Positions 45,820-55,027 are shown, counted from the first letter of the stretch. The stretch: DNA of 59,435 nt from Rhodocyclaceae bacterium (GCA_024709955.1 JANJVS010000051.1:1-59435), one strand, 5' to 3'. Numbers and translations are program-made. Notes: generated by a model from the letters alone, not told the origin.

Positions 45820-46935
45820 ATGAGTTCGGTGCATAAATTCCTCATCGGCCTGATGTGGCTGTTCGCCGCGCTGCTGGTCAGCGATGCCGCGCGCGCCGAG
45901 CGCATCAAGGAGGTCGCCTCGATCGCCGGCGTGCGCAACAACCAGCTGGTCGGCTACGGCATCGTCGTCGGCCTCGACGGCACCGGTGACCAGACGACGC
46001 AGACGCCCTTCACGGTGCAGAGCATGATCAACATGCTGTCACGCATGGGCGTGACCCTGCCGGCGGGACAGACCCTGCAACTCAAGAACGTCGCCGCCGT
46101 GATGGTGACCGCCGACATGCCGCCCTTCGCGCGCATCGGCCAGCCGATCGACGTGACGATCTCCTCGATCGGCAACGCCAAGTCGCTGCGCGGCGGCACT
46201 CTGGTCATGACTCCCCTCAAGGGCGCCGACGGCCAGACCTACGCGATGGCTCAGGGCAACGTCGTGGTCAGCGGCGCCGGCGCCGCGGCGGCGGGCTCCT
46301 CGGCGACGGTCAATCACCTCTCGGTCGGCCGCATCGCCAACGGCGCCACCATCGAGCGCGAGGTACCGACCAACCTGGCGCAGGGCGACACCATCGCCTT
46401 CGAGCTGCGGCGCAGCGATTTCGGCACCGCGCAGCGCGTCGTGGACGCCATCAACAAGGCCATGGGCGCCGGCACCGCCACGCCGGTGGATGGCCGCCAG
46501 GTGCTGGTCAGGGTGCCGGCCAGTCCGGACGAGCGGGTGGCCTTCCTCGGCGCCGTCGAGAATCTGGAGGTGACGCCGATGCGGATGCCGGCCAAGGTGA
46601 TCGTCAATGCGCGCACCGGGTCCGTGGTGATGAACCAGGCCGTGGCGCTCGAAGAATGCGCGGTGGCGCACGGCAATCTGTCGGTCACGGTCACCGCCGA
46701 CAAGGCCGTCAGCCAGCCGCCGGCCCTGTCCGGGGGGCAGACGGAGACCACCACCACGGCGGGCATCGACATCCAGCAGGAAGGCGGCGCGCTGATGCGC
46801 CTCAGGGCGGGGGCGAAGCTCGCCGATGTGGTCAAGGCGCTCAACGCCATCGGCGCCAATCCGCAGGACATGATCGCCATCCTGCAGGCCATGAAGATGG
46901 CGGGCTCCCTGCGCGCGGAGCTGGAAATTATCTAA
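45820..46935 (+). CDS. flgI: Flagellar P-ring protein FlgI
   Basis: The 371-aa periplasmic ring protein has a signal peptide (to about residue 26, DAARA) and then RIKEVASIAGVRNNQLVGYG and VVGLDGTGDQ. It ends LNAIGANPQDMIAILQAMKMAGSLRAELEII (in part), the usual FlgI C-terminus. It assembles around the rod with FlgA help. Confidence 0.96.
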   Translation: MSSVHKFLIGLMWLFAALLVSDAARAERIKEVASIAGVRNNQLVGYGIVVGLDGTGDQTTQTPFTVQSMINMLSRMGVTLPAGQTLQLKNVAAVMVTADMPPFARIGQPIDVTISSIGNAKSLRGGTLVMTPLKGADGQTYAMAQGNVVVSGAGAAAAGSSATVNHLSVGRIANGATIEREVPTNLAQGDTIAFELRRSDFGTAQRVVDAINKAMGAGTATPVDGRQVLVRVPASPDERVAFLGAVENLEVTPMRMPAKVIVNARTGSVVMNQAVALEECAVAHGNLSVTVTADKAVSQPPALSGGQTETTTTAGIDIQQEGGALMRLRAGAKLADVVKALNAIGANPQDMIAILQAMKMAGSLRAELEII

Positions 46936-47008
46936 GCGGCAGAAATCGGCATGAATTGCCGGATTGTTCCACGGATTGCCGCCCGGCTTTCCGGGGCACC
47001 CTAGGCCG

Positions 47009-47965
47009 ATGAGTTCGCCCAGCCCCGTTCCCTCCATATTCGATCCCCAGGCGCTCACGGCGCTCAAGGGGGGACTGCGCAAGGACGATCCCAAGGCGCT
47101 CAAGGCCGCCGCCCAGCAGTTCGAGGCGGTGTTCCTGCAGATGATGCTGAAATCCATGCGCGCGGCGACGCCGCAGGACGGGCCTTTCGACAGCGAGCAG
47201 ACCCGCTTCTACCAGGAATTGCTCGATTCGCAACTGGCGCAGGTCATGGCGGCGAAGGGGGGTACCGGCCTGGCCAAGGTGATCGAGCGCCAGATGAGCC
47301 AGGTGCAACCGGCGCTGCCGGAGGATTCCGCGGGCTTTCCCCTGTCCCCGCCGGCCAGGAGCCTGCCGCTCGAACGCAATGGCGGCGGGTTGCCCTTGCC
47401 CAGCACCACTACCCCGGCCATGCCGCTCACCGTCCCGCCAGTCCCACAGGGGGTTCCTTCGGTCACGCCGACTACCGGTGCCACGGGCGCGATCGACGCG
47501 CGGGCGCAGGCCTTCGTCGCCACCCTGTGGCCGGCCGCCGTCTCGGCCAGCCGCAAGACCGGCATCCCGCCGCAGTTCCTGCTCGCCCAGGCCGCTCTCG
47601 AAACCGGCTGGGGACGCCAGGAACCGCGCCTCGCCGATGGTCGGCCGAGCTACAACCCGTTCGGTATCAAGGCCGGCGCGGGCTGGAGCGGCGCGGTCGC
47701 CGAGGCGAGCACCGCCGAATACGGCGCGAACGGCCAGGAAGTGCGTGTCGTGGAGCGTTTCCGCGCCTACAACTCCTACGCCGAGGCCTTCGACGACTAC
47801 GCGCGGCTCATTTCCAGCCAGCCGCGCTATGCCCAGGTGCTCGGCGCGCGCGACGCCGCCAGCTTCGCCCGTGGCCTGCAAAGCGCCGGCTACGCGACCG
47901 ATCCGGCCTATGCCGACAAGCTCATGCGCGTCATCGGCAGCCCGGCGCTGACCATGCGGGGTTAA
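47009..47965 (+). CDS. flgJ: Flagellar rod-capping protein / peptidoglycan hydrolase FlgJ
   Basis: The 318-aa two-domain FlgJ has an N-terminal rod-cap domain (KAAAQQFEAVFLQMMLKSMR, FDSEQTRFYQELLDSQLAQ) and a C-terminal glucosaminidase domain (GIPPQFLLAQAALETGWG, with the catalytic Glu; YNPFGIKA). It lets the rod cross the cell wall. The Pro-rich linker carries half of the dispersed repeat fused to CAGTCCCAC, read TVPPVPQGVPS; a near-identical peptide is in CheA copy 1. The ATG at 47009 has no strong ribosome site; a TTG at 46964 is also open. Confidence 0.93.
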   Translation: MSSPSPVPSIFDPQALTALKGGLRKDDPKALKAAAQQFEAVFLQMMLKSMRAATPQDGPFDSEQTRFYQELLDSQLAQVMAAKGGTGLAKVIERQMSQVQPALPEDSAGFPLSPPARSLPLERNGGGLPLPSTTTPAMPLTVPPVPQGVPSVTPTTGATGAIDARAQAFVATLWPAAVSASRKTGIPPQFLLAQAALETGWGRQEPRLADGRPSYNPFGIKAGAGWSGAVAEASTAEYGANGQEVRVVERFRAYNSYAEAFDDYARLISSQPRYAQVLGARDAASFARGLQSAGYATDPAYADKLMRVIGSPALTMRG

Positions 47966-47992
47966 AAAGGGATTTCGCCGCATCAACGCGAC

Positions 47993-48017
47993 GAAAGTCG
48001 GCGTTGGTGCGACGGTG
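47993..48017 (-). repeat. Dispersed ~25-bp repeat after flgJ
   Basis: An inverse copy with about 21 of 25 matches, 28 bp after the flgJ stop in the 312-bp gap before flgK. Confidence 0.6.
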
Positions 48018-48034
48018 ACTAAACCCGTAGTCCA

Positions 48035-48073
48035 TGCCGCCTTGCCGCTGGGCAGTCCCAATGCAAGGCGGCA
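48035..48073. terminator. Strong 11-bp hairpin between flgJ and flgK
   Basis: TGCCGCCTTGC (48035-48045) and GCAAGGCGGCA (48063-48073) pair perfectly around a 17-base loop. There is no T-tract, so it could be a Rho-dependent pause, an mRNA 3'-end stabiliser for flgB-J, or an attenuator. Apart from this, a repeat copy and the flgK promoter, nothing was recognised in 47966-48277. Confidence 0.45.
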
Positions 48074-48232
48074 CGCTGAGAAGCAGCGATCCGCTTCAAG
48101 CGCGGAACAGATGCTCCCCGTAATGTGCGCGCGCAGCGCGCCGACAAGTCGCCTCACCCGCGAGGGGGAGGCCGGGAGGGGCGGGTCTCTCTCTGGCATG
48201 CCTCATGCTTTATTGAAGTCGGGCGGGGGGCT

Positions 48233-48259
48233 TAAAGCTCCCCGATCCTGGACCGATAA
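48233..48259 (+). promoter_or_regulatory. FliA (sigma28) promoter of flgKL
   Basis: TAAAGCTC, exactly 11 bases, ACCGATAA: 13 of 16 positions match TAAAGTTT-N11-GCCGATAA. It ends 18 bp before the flgK ATG, placing flgKL in the late class. Confidence 0.8.
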
Positions 48260-48277
48260 CAAGGCAAGGTGAGTCAC

Positions 48278-50449
48278 ATGGGCGTTCTCAATGTCGGTAT
48301 TTCCGGATTGCGCGTTTCGCAGGCCGGACTTCTCACGACCAGCCACAACATCGCGAACTCCTCCACGGCGGGCTACAGCCGCCAGGAGATTCAGCAGACC
48401 ACGGCATTCTCGAACTTCGCCGGCTACGGCTTCGTCGGCCAGGGCGCCAACATCGCCTCGGTGCGGCGCGTCTATAGCGAATACCTGACCAACCAGATTC
48501 TCGACGCCGAGTCCAACGTCGGCGAGCTGGACATGTATCTGTCCCAGGCGCAGCAGATCGACAACCTGCTGGCGGACGAAAGCGCCGGCCTGTCGCCCGC
48601 GCTTTCCGATTTTTTCAAGGCGACCCAGGAATTCGCCGCCGATCCCTCCTCGATTCCCGCGCGCCAGTCCATGCTGTCTTCATCCCAGTCGCTGGTCGCC
48701 CGCTTCCAGGCCCTCGACCAGCGCCTGACGGAGATGCGCCAGGGCGTGAATACCCAGCTCAAGAGCGAGGTGAGCCTGCTCAACACCTACGCCACCGAGA
48801 TCGCCGAGCTCAACGACAAGATCGTGCGCGCCACGGCGGTTGCCCAGGGGCAGCCTCCCAACGATCTGCTCGACCAGCGCGACCAGTTGATCCGCGAGAT
48901 CAACAAGAAGATCCAGGTGTCCGTGGTGGAGGATACCGGCGGCTCGTACAACGTCTATGTCGGCACCGGCCAGCCGCTCGTCGTGGGCACGAAAAGCTAT
49001 CAGTTCATCGCCGACACGGTGTCCTCGGAAGATCCGGAGCGCGTCGTGGTGAGCATGTTCTCGCCCAACGGCAATCGCATCGAGCTGGCGGAAACCCTGT
49101 TGCAGGGCGGCGAGCTCGGCGGGCTGCTTAAGTTCCGCCGCGAGACGCTCGACGTGACGCAGAACGCCCTCGGCAAGGTCGCGCTCTCGGTCGCCACCAC
49201 CGTGAATGCCCAGCACAAGATGGGCATCGACCTTGCTGGCGCGTTCGGCAAGGATATCTTCAGCGTGGCCCAGCCCACCGTGCTGCCCAATAACGCCAAC
49301 AGCGGCACCGGCACGCTGACGGCGCGGATCGTCGACAGCGATTACCGGCTCGATCTGGGCGCCGGGACGATCACGCGCCTGTCGGACGGTGCGGTCACCG
49401 GCTTCACCGGCTTCCCGGCGGTGGTCGATGGCGTGACCATCGACCTGAGTTCCGGCGCCGTCGGCGGCAGCGACGTGTTCATCATCAAGCCGGGCAACGC
49501 CCTGGGCGAGCGGGTGTTCGCCCAGTCCGACAACACCGGCGACGCGGTGCTCACCAGCAGCGGCTCCAACCTGCAGGGCCTGCCGAGCATCAGCAGCGAC
49601 TACCGGCTGACGGTCACCACGACCGGCCTGCGCCTGGAGCGCCTGACCGACGGCAGGACTTGGAGCGGGAACGACATGACGGACCTGCAGGCCAAACTGG
49701 CGGCCGATCCGCAGGGCTTCCTGCTCGACTGGGATGGCGGCGTGGCGGGCCTGCCGGGCGACACCTTCCTGATCCAGCCCACGCGCAACGCGGCGAAGAC
49801 CCTCGCGATCATGCTGTCCGATCCGATGAACCTGGCGGCGGCGGCGCCCTTCACCACGTCCTCGGCGCTCTCCAACGAAGGCACCGGCAAGATCAGCACC
49901 GGCTCCGTGCTGGCGCTGGATCCCAACGGCGTGCCGCTCGCCGACACGGTGACCATCACCTACGACGCGGCCAGCAGCAGCCTGGTGCTCTCCGGCGGCA
50001 TCAACACCACCATACCGAACTTCATCCCCGGCCAGGACAACAAGATCATGGTGAATGGCCTGAGCTTCACCATGTCCGGCATCCCGGCGGACGGCGACAT
50101 CTTCACCCTGGAAATCAACCGCAACGGCGTGGCCGACAACCGCAACGCGATGGCCCTGGGCGCGCTGCAGACCGCCGCGGTGATGAACAACGGCTCGGCG
50201 ACCTACCAGTCGGCCTACAGCCAGATCGTCAGCTTCGTCGGCAACAAGACCCGCGAGGTCGAGGTGACCGGCAAGGCCCAGCAGACCCTGGCCGACCATG
50301 CGGAGACGTCGCGCCAGGAGATTTCCGGCGTCAATCTCGACGAGGAGGCCGCCAACCTGCTCAAGTACCAGCAGGCCTACCAGGCGTCGGCGCGCATCAT
50401 GCAGATCGCCGGGGAAATGTTCGACGAATTGCTCAGCCTCGGTCGCTAG
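48278..50449 (+). CDS. flgK: Hook-filament junction protein FlgK (HAP1)
   Basis: The 723-aa protein begins MGVLNVGISGLRVSQAGLLT with SHNIANSSTAGYSRQ and ends NLDEEAANLLKYQQAYQASARIMQIAGEMFDELL (in part). It is longer than the enteric protein (about 550 aa) because of extra D2/D3-like inserts in the middle. The ATG at 48278 with AAGGTG upstream is preferred over the GTG at 48269. FlgN is its chaperone. Confidence 0.95.
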   Translation: MGVLNVGISGLRVSQAGLLTTSHNIANSSTAGYSRQEIQQTTAFSNFAGYGFVGQGANIASVRRVYSEYLTNQILDAESNVGELDMYLSQAQQIDNLLADESAGLSPALSDFFKATQEFAADPSSIPARQSMLSSSQSLVARFQALDQRLTEMRQGVNTQLKSEVSLLNTYATEIAELNDKIVRATAVAQGQPPNDLLDQRDQLIREINKKIQVSVVEDTGGSYNVYVGTGQPLVVGTKSYQFIADTVSSEDPERVVVSMFSPNGNRIELAETLLQGGELGGLLKFRRETLDVTQNALGKVALSVATTVNAQHKMGIDLAGAFGKDIFSVAQPTVLPNNANSGTGTLTARIVDSDYRLDLGAGTITRLSDGAVTGFTGFPAVVDGVTIDLSSGAVGGSDVFIIKPGNALGERVFAQSDNTGDAVLTSSGSNLQGLPSISSDYRLTVTTTGLRLERLTDGRTWSGNDMTDLQAKLAADPQGFLLDWDGGVAGLPGDTFLIQPTRNAAKTLAIMLSDPMNLAAAAPFTTSSALSNEGTGKISTGSVLALDPNGVPLADTVTITYDAASSSLVLSGGINTTIPNFIPGQDNKIMVNGLSFTMSGIPADGDIFTLEINRNGVADNRNAMALGALQTAAVMNNGSATYQSAYSQIVSFVGNKTREVEVTGKAQQTLADHAETSRQEISGVNLDEEAANLLKYQQAYQASARIMQIAGEMFDELLSLGR

Positions 50450-50481
50450 GCCGGGTCCGGGACGCGACAAGGAGCGGGAAA

Positions 50482-51822
50482 ATGAGAGTCAGCACCAGCA
50501 TGGTTTTCGACGCCGGCGTGCGCACCATCAACAACCAGACCGCCAAGCTGCTGGAGCTCCAGCAGCAGGTGGCCACCGGCCGGCGCATCGTCAAGCCCTC
50601 GGACGACCCGGTGGCGGCGGCGCGCGCCCTCGAACTCACCCAGGCCAGCGACGTCATCGAGCAGTTCTCGCGCAACCGCGAAAACGCCCAGTCCTCCCTG
50701 GCCCTGCAGGAAACCCAGCTGGTCGGCGTCGGCGAGCTGATCACTCGCGTGCGGGAGCTGGCGACCCAGGGCGGCAACGGCACGCTGACCCTGGAAAACC
50801 GCAAGGCGATCACCGCCGAGCTGCGCGCCCGCTACGAGGAACTGATGGGTTACGCGAACGCCCGCGACGGCAACGGCAAGTATCTGTTCTCCGGCTACAA
50901 GGGCGACACGCGGCCCTACGGCGGGACGGTCGAGACCGGCGTCCAGTATTTCGGCGACGACGGCCAGCGCCAGTTGCAGGTCTCGCCGTCCCGCGTCATC
51001 GAGATCAGCGACTCGGGCAAGAACATCTTCCAGCGCATCAAGAACGGCAACGGCACCTTCGTCACGGGCGCGCATACCGGCAACGGCGGCACCGGCGTCA
51101 TCGACGGCGGCGCGGTGGTGGACCCGAGCAAGTGGGCCGACCCGAACAACGCCAACCGCAGCTACGAGATCCGCTTCTGGGTGGATAGCGGCCAGCAGCT
51201 GAGCCAGCCGGGCAAGACCTATTACGACATCGTGGACGTCACCGATCCGACGAATCCGCTGTCCGTGAATACCGGCGGCGCTCCCGACAGCGACCCGACC
51301 AGCGGAACCTTCTCCTTTGCCGGCGAATACCACAGCGGCCATGCGATCGCGCTCCAGGGAAGCGGGGCGGGCGGCGTGCCGCCGCCCATCGACCTGGGGG
51401 CGAACGTGATCGTCACCGGCGAACCGGCGAGCGGCGACAGCTTCACCATCGAGCCGGCCACCACCCAGGATCTCTTCGAGACGCTCGGCACGCTGATCCT
51501 CGACATGGAGCAGACCAGCGCGAACGAGGGGGACCAGGCCCTGCTGGCGAACCGCATCGGCTTCGCGCTCACCAATCTCGACCAGGCCGAGCAGAACATC
51601 CTGCGCGTGCGCGCCATGATCGGCGCGCGCCTGAGCGAGGTGGACAGCCTGGAGAGCATCAACGCGGACACCAAGCTGCAGTACCAGGAGGCGATTTCGA
51701 ACCTGCAGGACCTCGACTATGCGAAGGCGATCAGCGACCTGACGCGCAAGCAGACCGATCTGCAGGCGGCGCAGCAGTCCTTCGTGCAGATCTCGCGCCT
51801 TTCGCTGTTCGAATATCTGTGA
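50482..51822 (+). CDS. flgL: Hook-filament junction protein FlgL (HAP3)
   Basis: The 446-aa flagellin-related protein has N-terminal MRVSTSMVFDAGVRTINNQT and VATGRRIVKPSDDPVAAARAL, and C-terminal EAISNLQDLDYAKAISDLTRKQTDLQAAQQSF (in part). AAGGAG lies before the ATG. The frame is open far upstream in flgK, but homology starts here. A Gly/Asn-rich surface insert (about 190-300) is larger than in enteric FlgL. Confidence 0.95.
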   Translation: MRVSTSMVFDAGVRTINNQTAKLLELQQQVATGRRIVKPSDDPVAAARALELTQASDVIEQFSRNRENAQSSLALQETQLVGVGELITRVRELATQGGNGTLTLENRKAITAELRARYEELMGYANARDGNGKYLFSGYKGDTRPYGGTVETGVQYFGDDGQRQLQVSPSRVIEISDSGKNIFQRIKNGNGTFVTGAHTGNGGTGVIDGGAVVDPSKWADPNNANRSYEIRFWVDSGQQLSQPGKTYYDIVDVTDPTNPLSVNTGGAPDSDPTSGTFSFAGEYHSGHAIALQGSGAGGVPPPIDLGANVIVTGEPASGDSFTIEPATTQDLFETLGTLILDMEQTSANEGDQALLANRIGFALTNLDQAEQNILRVRAMIGARLSEVDSLESINADTKLQYQEAISNLQDLDYAKAISDLTRKQTDLQAAQQSFVQISRLSLFEYL

Positions 51823-51829
51823 CGCGGCC

Positions 51830-52222
51830 ATGAAGAAAATCGCGCTTTCCCTGTTGCTGGCGACGTCCCTGCATCCGGCCTGGGCGGTCGATGAGAGCCA
51901 GATCGGCGACAACATCCTGCGCTGGAGCGGTTATGCCGCCGTCGTCTCGGTGGTGCTCGATGCCTTCGCGCCGAACTGGGAGATCCGCGAGGCGCGTTAT
52001 CCCGGCAACCACTACCAGTTGCTGCTGCAGATGAAGCGCACCTACAGTGGCGGCGCCGGCGAGGCGCGCGTGGTGTTCCACCGACGCGCCAAGGAACTCA
52101 TGATGGCGGGCGGCTTCGACGGTTACGAGGTGGTCGAGTACGCGGAGGGCATGGACTCGTCGGTGCTCGGTGCCCAGCGCAACGCCGCCGGCGTCGTGCG
52201 CCTGACGCGCGGCAGCCGCTAG
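51830..52222 (+). CDS. Small predicted secreted protein of unknown function after flgL
   Basis: The 130-aa protein has a clear signal peptide (MKKIALSLLLATSLHPAWA, cleavage before VDES), so the mature part of about 111 residues is probably periplasmic. The mature part has WSGYAAVVSVVLDAFAPNWEIREARYP (in part) and YQLLLQMKRTYSGGAGEARVVFHRRAKEL (in part); no cysteines and no recognised domain. It lies 7 bp after flgL, so it is likely co-transcribed under FliA. Its TAG and the fliR stop share the CTAG at 52219-52222, so the convergent genes overlap. A role in flagellar or surface biology is only a context guess. Confidence 0.75.
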   Translation: MKKIALSLLLATSLHPAWAVDESQIGDNILRWSGYAAVVSVVLDAFAPNWEIREARYPGNHYQLLLQMKRTYSGGAGEARVVFHRRAKELMMAGGFDGYEVVEYAEGMDSSVLGAQRNAAGVVRLTRGSR

Positions 52223-53004
52223 CCGCCGGCGGCGCGCATCACCGCCGCCATGGCGTGGAAGGCCTTGTCGAACAGGCGTTCCAGCGCGGCGCCGAGATAG
52301 GGAATCGAGAACATCAGCACGACGAAGCCGGTCATCAGCGTGACCGGGAAGCCGACCGCGAAGATGTTGAGCTGGGGGGCGACGCGCGCCAGCACGCCCA
52401 TCGCCAGGTTGGCGATCAGCAGCGCGGCGATCAGCGGCAGCGCCAGCAGCACGCCGGCGGAAAACAGGGTGGACGACCAGGCCAGGAAGGCGGCAAAGCC
52501 GCCAGCGGCGAATGGCTGGGCGGATACCGGCAGCAGGCGGAAGCTCTCCGCCAGCACCGAAAGCGTCAGCAGGTGGCCGTTCAGGGCGAGGAACAGCAGG
52601 GTGGCGAACAGGCCGAGGAATTCGCTCAACACCGGCGTCTGGCCACCGTTCTGCGGATCGTAGAGCACGGCGAAGGAGAGGCTCATCTGCAGGCCGATCA
52701 GCTCGCCGGCGATATCGACGGCGACGAAGGCGATGCGCAGGGTGAAGCCCAGCAGCAGGCCGATCATCACCTGCTGCGCCAGCACGACCAGGCCGATCCA
52801 CGAGCCGGGCGGGATCGCCGGCATCGGCGGCAGCACCGGGGCGAGGGCGATGGTGATCACCAGGCCGGTCACCAGGCGGATGCGCGCCGGCTGGGCGGCG
52901 TTGTTGAACACCGGCGCGCTCGCCAGCAGGCCGAGGATGCGCGCCAACGGGAACATGAACGCCACCAGCCAGGCGTCCAGTTGGGCTCCGGTGAAGGTGA
53001 TCAC
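52219..53004 (-). CDS. fliR: Flagellar export gate protein FliR
   Basis: The 261-aa membrane protein has about six helices (MFPLARILGLLASAPVF; GLVITIALAPVLP; VVLAQQVMIGLLLGFTLRIAF; FLALNGHLLTLSVLAESF; GVLARVAPQLNIFAVGFPVTLMTGFVVLMFS in part) and is a typical FliR of the export channel. It is last in the fli operon and converges on the preceding gene with no terminator. Confidence 0.95.
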   Translation of the reverse strand: MITFTGAQLDAWLVAFMFPLARILGLLASAPVFNNAAQPARIRLVTGLVITIALAPVLPPMPAIPPGSWIGLVVLAQQVMIGLLLGFTLRIAFVAVDIAGELIGLQMSLSFAVLYDPQNGGQTPVLSEFLGLFATLLFLALNGHLLTLSVLAESFRLLPVSAQPFAAGGFAAFLAWSSTLFSAGVLLALPLIAALLIANLAMGVLARVAPQLNIFAVGFPVTLMTGFVVLMFSIPYLGAALERLFDKAFHAMAAVMRAAGG

Positions 53005-53028
53005 CGCGACCTGCCGCGCCGGCCGCCG

Positions 53029-53298
53029 CTAGCCGATGATGCTCGGGATCGAGCTGTACAGGCGCCGCATGAAGTCGGTCAGCATGGTGATCATCCAGGG
53101 CCCGGCGACCACCAGGGTGATGAACAGCACGATCAGCTTGGGCACGAAGGACAGGGTCGCCTCGTTGATCTGGGTCGCGGCCTGGAAGATCGACACCAGC
53201 AGGCCGGTGGCGAGGGCGGCGATGAACAGCGGCGCGGAAATCAGCAGGGTGATCTCGACGGCCTGGCGGCCGATTTCGACGACTGCGGTCGGGGTCAT
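53029..53298 (-). CDS. fliQ: Flagellar export gate protein FliQ
   Basis: The 89-aa two-helix protein (MTPTAVVEIGRQAVEITLLI, ATGLLVSIFQAATQINEATLSFVPKLI in part) is FliQ. It is located in the conserved fliPQR order, 13 bp after fliP and 24 bp before fliR. Confidence 0.95.
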   Translation of the reverse strand: MTPTAVVEIGRQAVEITLLISAPLFIAALATGLLVSIFQAATQINEATLSFVPKLIVLFITLVVAGPWMITMLTDFMRRLYSSIPSIIG

Positions 53299-53311
53299 GG
53301 ATATTTCCTTT

Positions 53312-54058
53312 CTAGCCGAAACTCGCCACCAGCGAGCCGACGATCAGCTGCCAGCCATCCACCAGCACGAACAGCATGATCTTGAAGGGCAGCGCGACGA
53401 TCACCGGCGACATCATCATCATGCCCATCGACATCAGCACCGAGGCGACCACCATGTCGATGATGAGGAAGGGGATGAAGACGATGAAGCCGATCTGGAA
53501 GGCGGTCTTGAGTTCCGAGGTGACGAAGGCGGGGATCAGCACGCGCATCGGCACCTCATCGACGGTCGCCGGCGTCGGCGCCTGGGCGACCTTGGTGAAC
53601 AGGGCGAGGTCGGCGTCGCGCGTCTGCTTCAGCATGAAGGCGCGCAACGGCACGGCGCCGCGGTCGAGCGCCTGCATGAAGGTGATGCGGTTTTCCGAGA
53701 GGGGCAGGTAGGCGTCCGCGTAGATCTTCTCGCCGACCGGCGCCATGATGAAAAAGGTGAGGAACAGGGCGAGGCCGACCAGCACCTGGTTGGGCGGCGA
53801 GGTCTGGGTGCCGAGGGCGTGGCGCAGCAGCGAGAAGACGATGATGATGCGCGTGAAGCTGGTCATCAGCAGCAGCATTGCCGGCAGGAAGGTCAGGCCG
53901 GTCAGCAGCAGCAGGGTCTGGATCGACAGCGACCACTGGGTGCCGCCGCCGGCGGCCGGCGTGCTGGTGATGGCGGGCAGGGCCTGCGCCCAGGCGAGCC
54001 CGGGCGCGATCAGCAGCAGGACGGCCAGCAGCCGGGAGAGGCGGCTAGTCGCGGTCAC
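53312..54058 (-). CDS. fliP: Flagellar export gate protein FliP
   Basis: The 248-aa FliP has a cleavable signal peptide (to about residue 25, GLAWA) and the family motifs [33 protein letters not shown] and [26 protein letters not shown] (in part). It forms the core of the export gate with FliQ and FliR. It overlaps the fliO end by 14 bp. Confidence 0.96.
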   Translation of the reverse strand: MTATSRLSRLLAVLLLIAPGLAWAQALPAITSTPAAGGGTQWSLSIQTLLLLTGLTFLPAMLLLMTSFTRIIIVFSLLRHALGTQTSPPNQVLVGLALFLTFFIMAPVGEKIYADAYLPLSENRITFMQALDRGAVPLRAFMLKQTRDADLALFTKVAQAPTPATVDEVPMRVLIPAFVTSELKTAFQIGFIVFIPFLIIDMVVASVLMSMGMMMMSPVIVALPFKIMLFVLVDGWQLIVGSLVASFG

Positions 54059-54491
54059 GGCGCTCGACCATCTGCTTGAGCCATGCCGGGAAGTCGCGTC
54101 CTGCTGTTGATTTCGCCGAAGTGGGCACTTCCTGGCGGGGGATTTCGGCGAGCGTGGAAACCTGTCCCGGCGCGACGCCGAGCACCAGCCAGCTGTTGCC
54201 GAGTTCGAGGATGACCACCCGTTCGCGCGAGCCGACGGCGACGGCGGCGATCACCCGCAGAAGACCGGCGGTGCCGCCCTGGGGCTGGCTGATGCGCTTG
54301 AGCAGCCAGAGCGCGCCGAGCAGCAGCGCGAGCACCAGGACCAGGCCGAACACCATCTGCAGGGCGCTGGAACCGAGGTCGGGCACCGTCTCGCCAGCGC
54401 CGACTTCCGCGGCGCGGACGGCGGGCGCGACGAGCAGACTGACGATGGCGGATATCCGTGGCGACATGGCCACGGAGATTAGCCCGCGCAT
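54045..54491 (-). CDS. fliO: Flagellar export assembly protein FliO
   Basis: The 148-aa protein has a signal-like N-terminus, one strong membrane helix ([24 protein letters not shown], in part) and a small cytoplasmic domain ([26 protein letters not shown]). FliO stabilises FliP during gate assembly. A degenerate dispersed-repeat copy encodes EVGAGETV near its N-terminus. The start may instead be the ATG at 54467. Confidence 0.88.
   Translation of the reverse strand: MRGLISVAMSPRISAIVSLLVAPAVRAAEVGAGETVPDLGSSALQMVFGLVLVLALLLGALWLLKRISQPQGGTAGLLRVIAAVAVGSRERVVILELGNSWLVLGVAPGQVSTLAEIPRQEVPTSAKSTAGRDFPAWLKQMVERRDRD
54384..54408 (+). repeat. Degenerate dispersed repeat inside fliO
   Basis: 22 of 25 positions match the consensus, on the strand opposite to fliO; read through as EVGAGETV just after the signal-like segment. 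Confidence 0.5.
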
Positions 54492-54544
54492 CGGCGGGCA
54501 ATGGGACGATCAGAGGGAAGAAAGCCGGGCTTTCCGCCGGCGGG

Positions 54545-55027
54545 CTATTTGTTGAGCTTGCGCATGCGCTCCTGCGGCGTGATGATGTCGGTCAGCCGGA
54601 TGCCGAACTTGTCGTTCACCACCACCACCTCGCCCTGGGCGATCAACGTGCCATTCACCAGCACGTCCATCGGCTCGCCGGCCAGGCCGTCGAGTTCGAC
54701 CACCGATCCGTGCGCCAGTTGCAGCAGGTTGCGGATCGAGATCTTGGTGCGGCCGAGTTCCACCGTCAGGTGCACCGGGATGTCGAGGATCAGCTCGAAG
54801 CCCTGGTTCGGATTCGGCGCGGCCTGGTCGGCGGAGAATTGCGGGAACAGGCTGCTGGCCGGCGCGGCGGCCGGCGCGCTGTCCACCGCCGCCTGTTCGT
54901 TCATCGCGGCGGCCCAGTCGTCCTCCGTCGCGGCGGCGCCGTCGCTCGCGGCCTGTTCGCCCATCGCGGCGGCCCAGTCGTCAGCGGAAACCTGACCTTC
55001 TTCTTCCTGTTTCACTTCATCGTTCAT
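54545..55027 (-). CDS. fliN: Flagellar motor switch protein FliN with duplicated N-terminal motif
   Basis: The 160-aa protein has a C-terminal SpoA/FliN domain (ILDIPVHLTVELGRTKISIRNLLQLAHGSVVEL, in part; LVNGTLIAQGEVVVVNDKFGIRLTDI). The N-terminus carries DDWAAAMGEQAA and DDWAAAMNEQAA in tandem, encoded by a 60-bp-spaced DNA duplication (54902-54922 and 54962-54982). It is part of the C-ring with FliM and FliG and takes part in switching. Confidence 0.95.
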   Translation of the reverse strand: MNDEVKQEEEGQVSADDWAAAMGEQAASDGAAATEDDWAAAMNEQAAVDSAPAAAPASSLFPQFSADQAAPNPNQGFELILDIPVHLTVELGRTKISIRNLLQLAHGSVVELDGLAGEPMDVLVNGTLIAQGEVVVVNDKFGIRLTDIITPQERMRKLNK

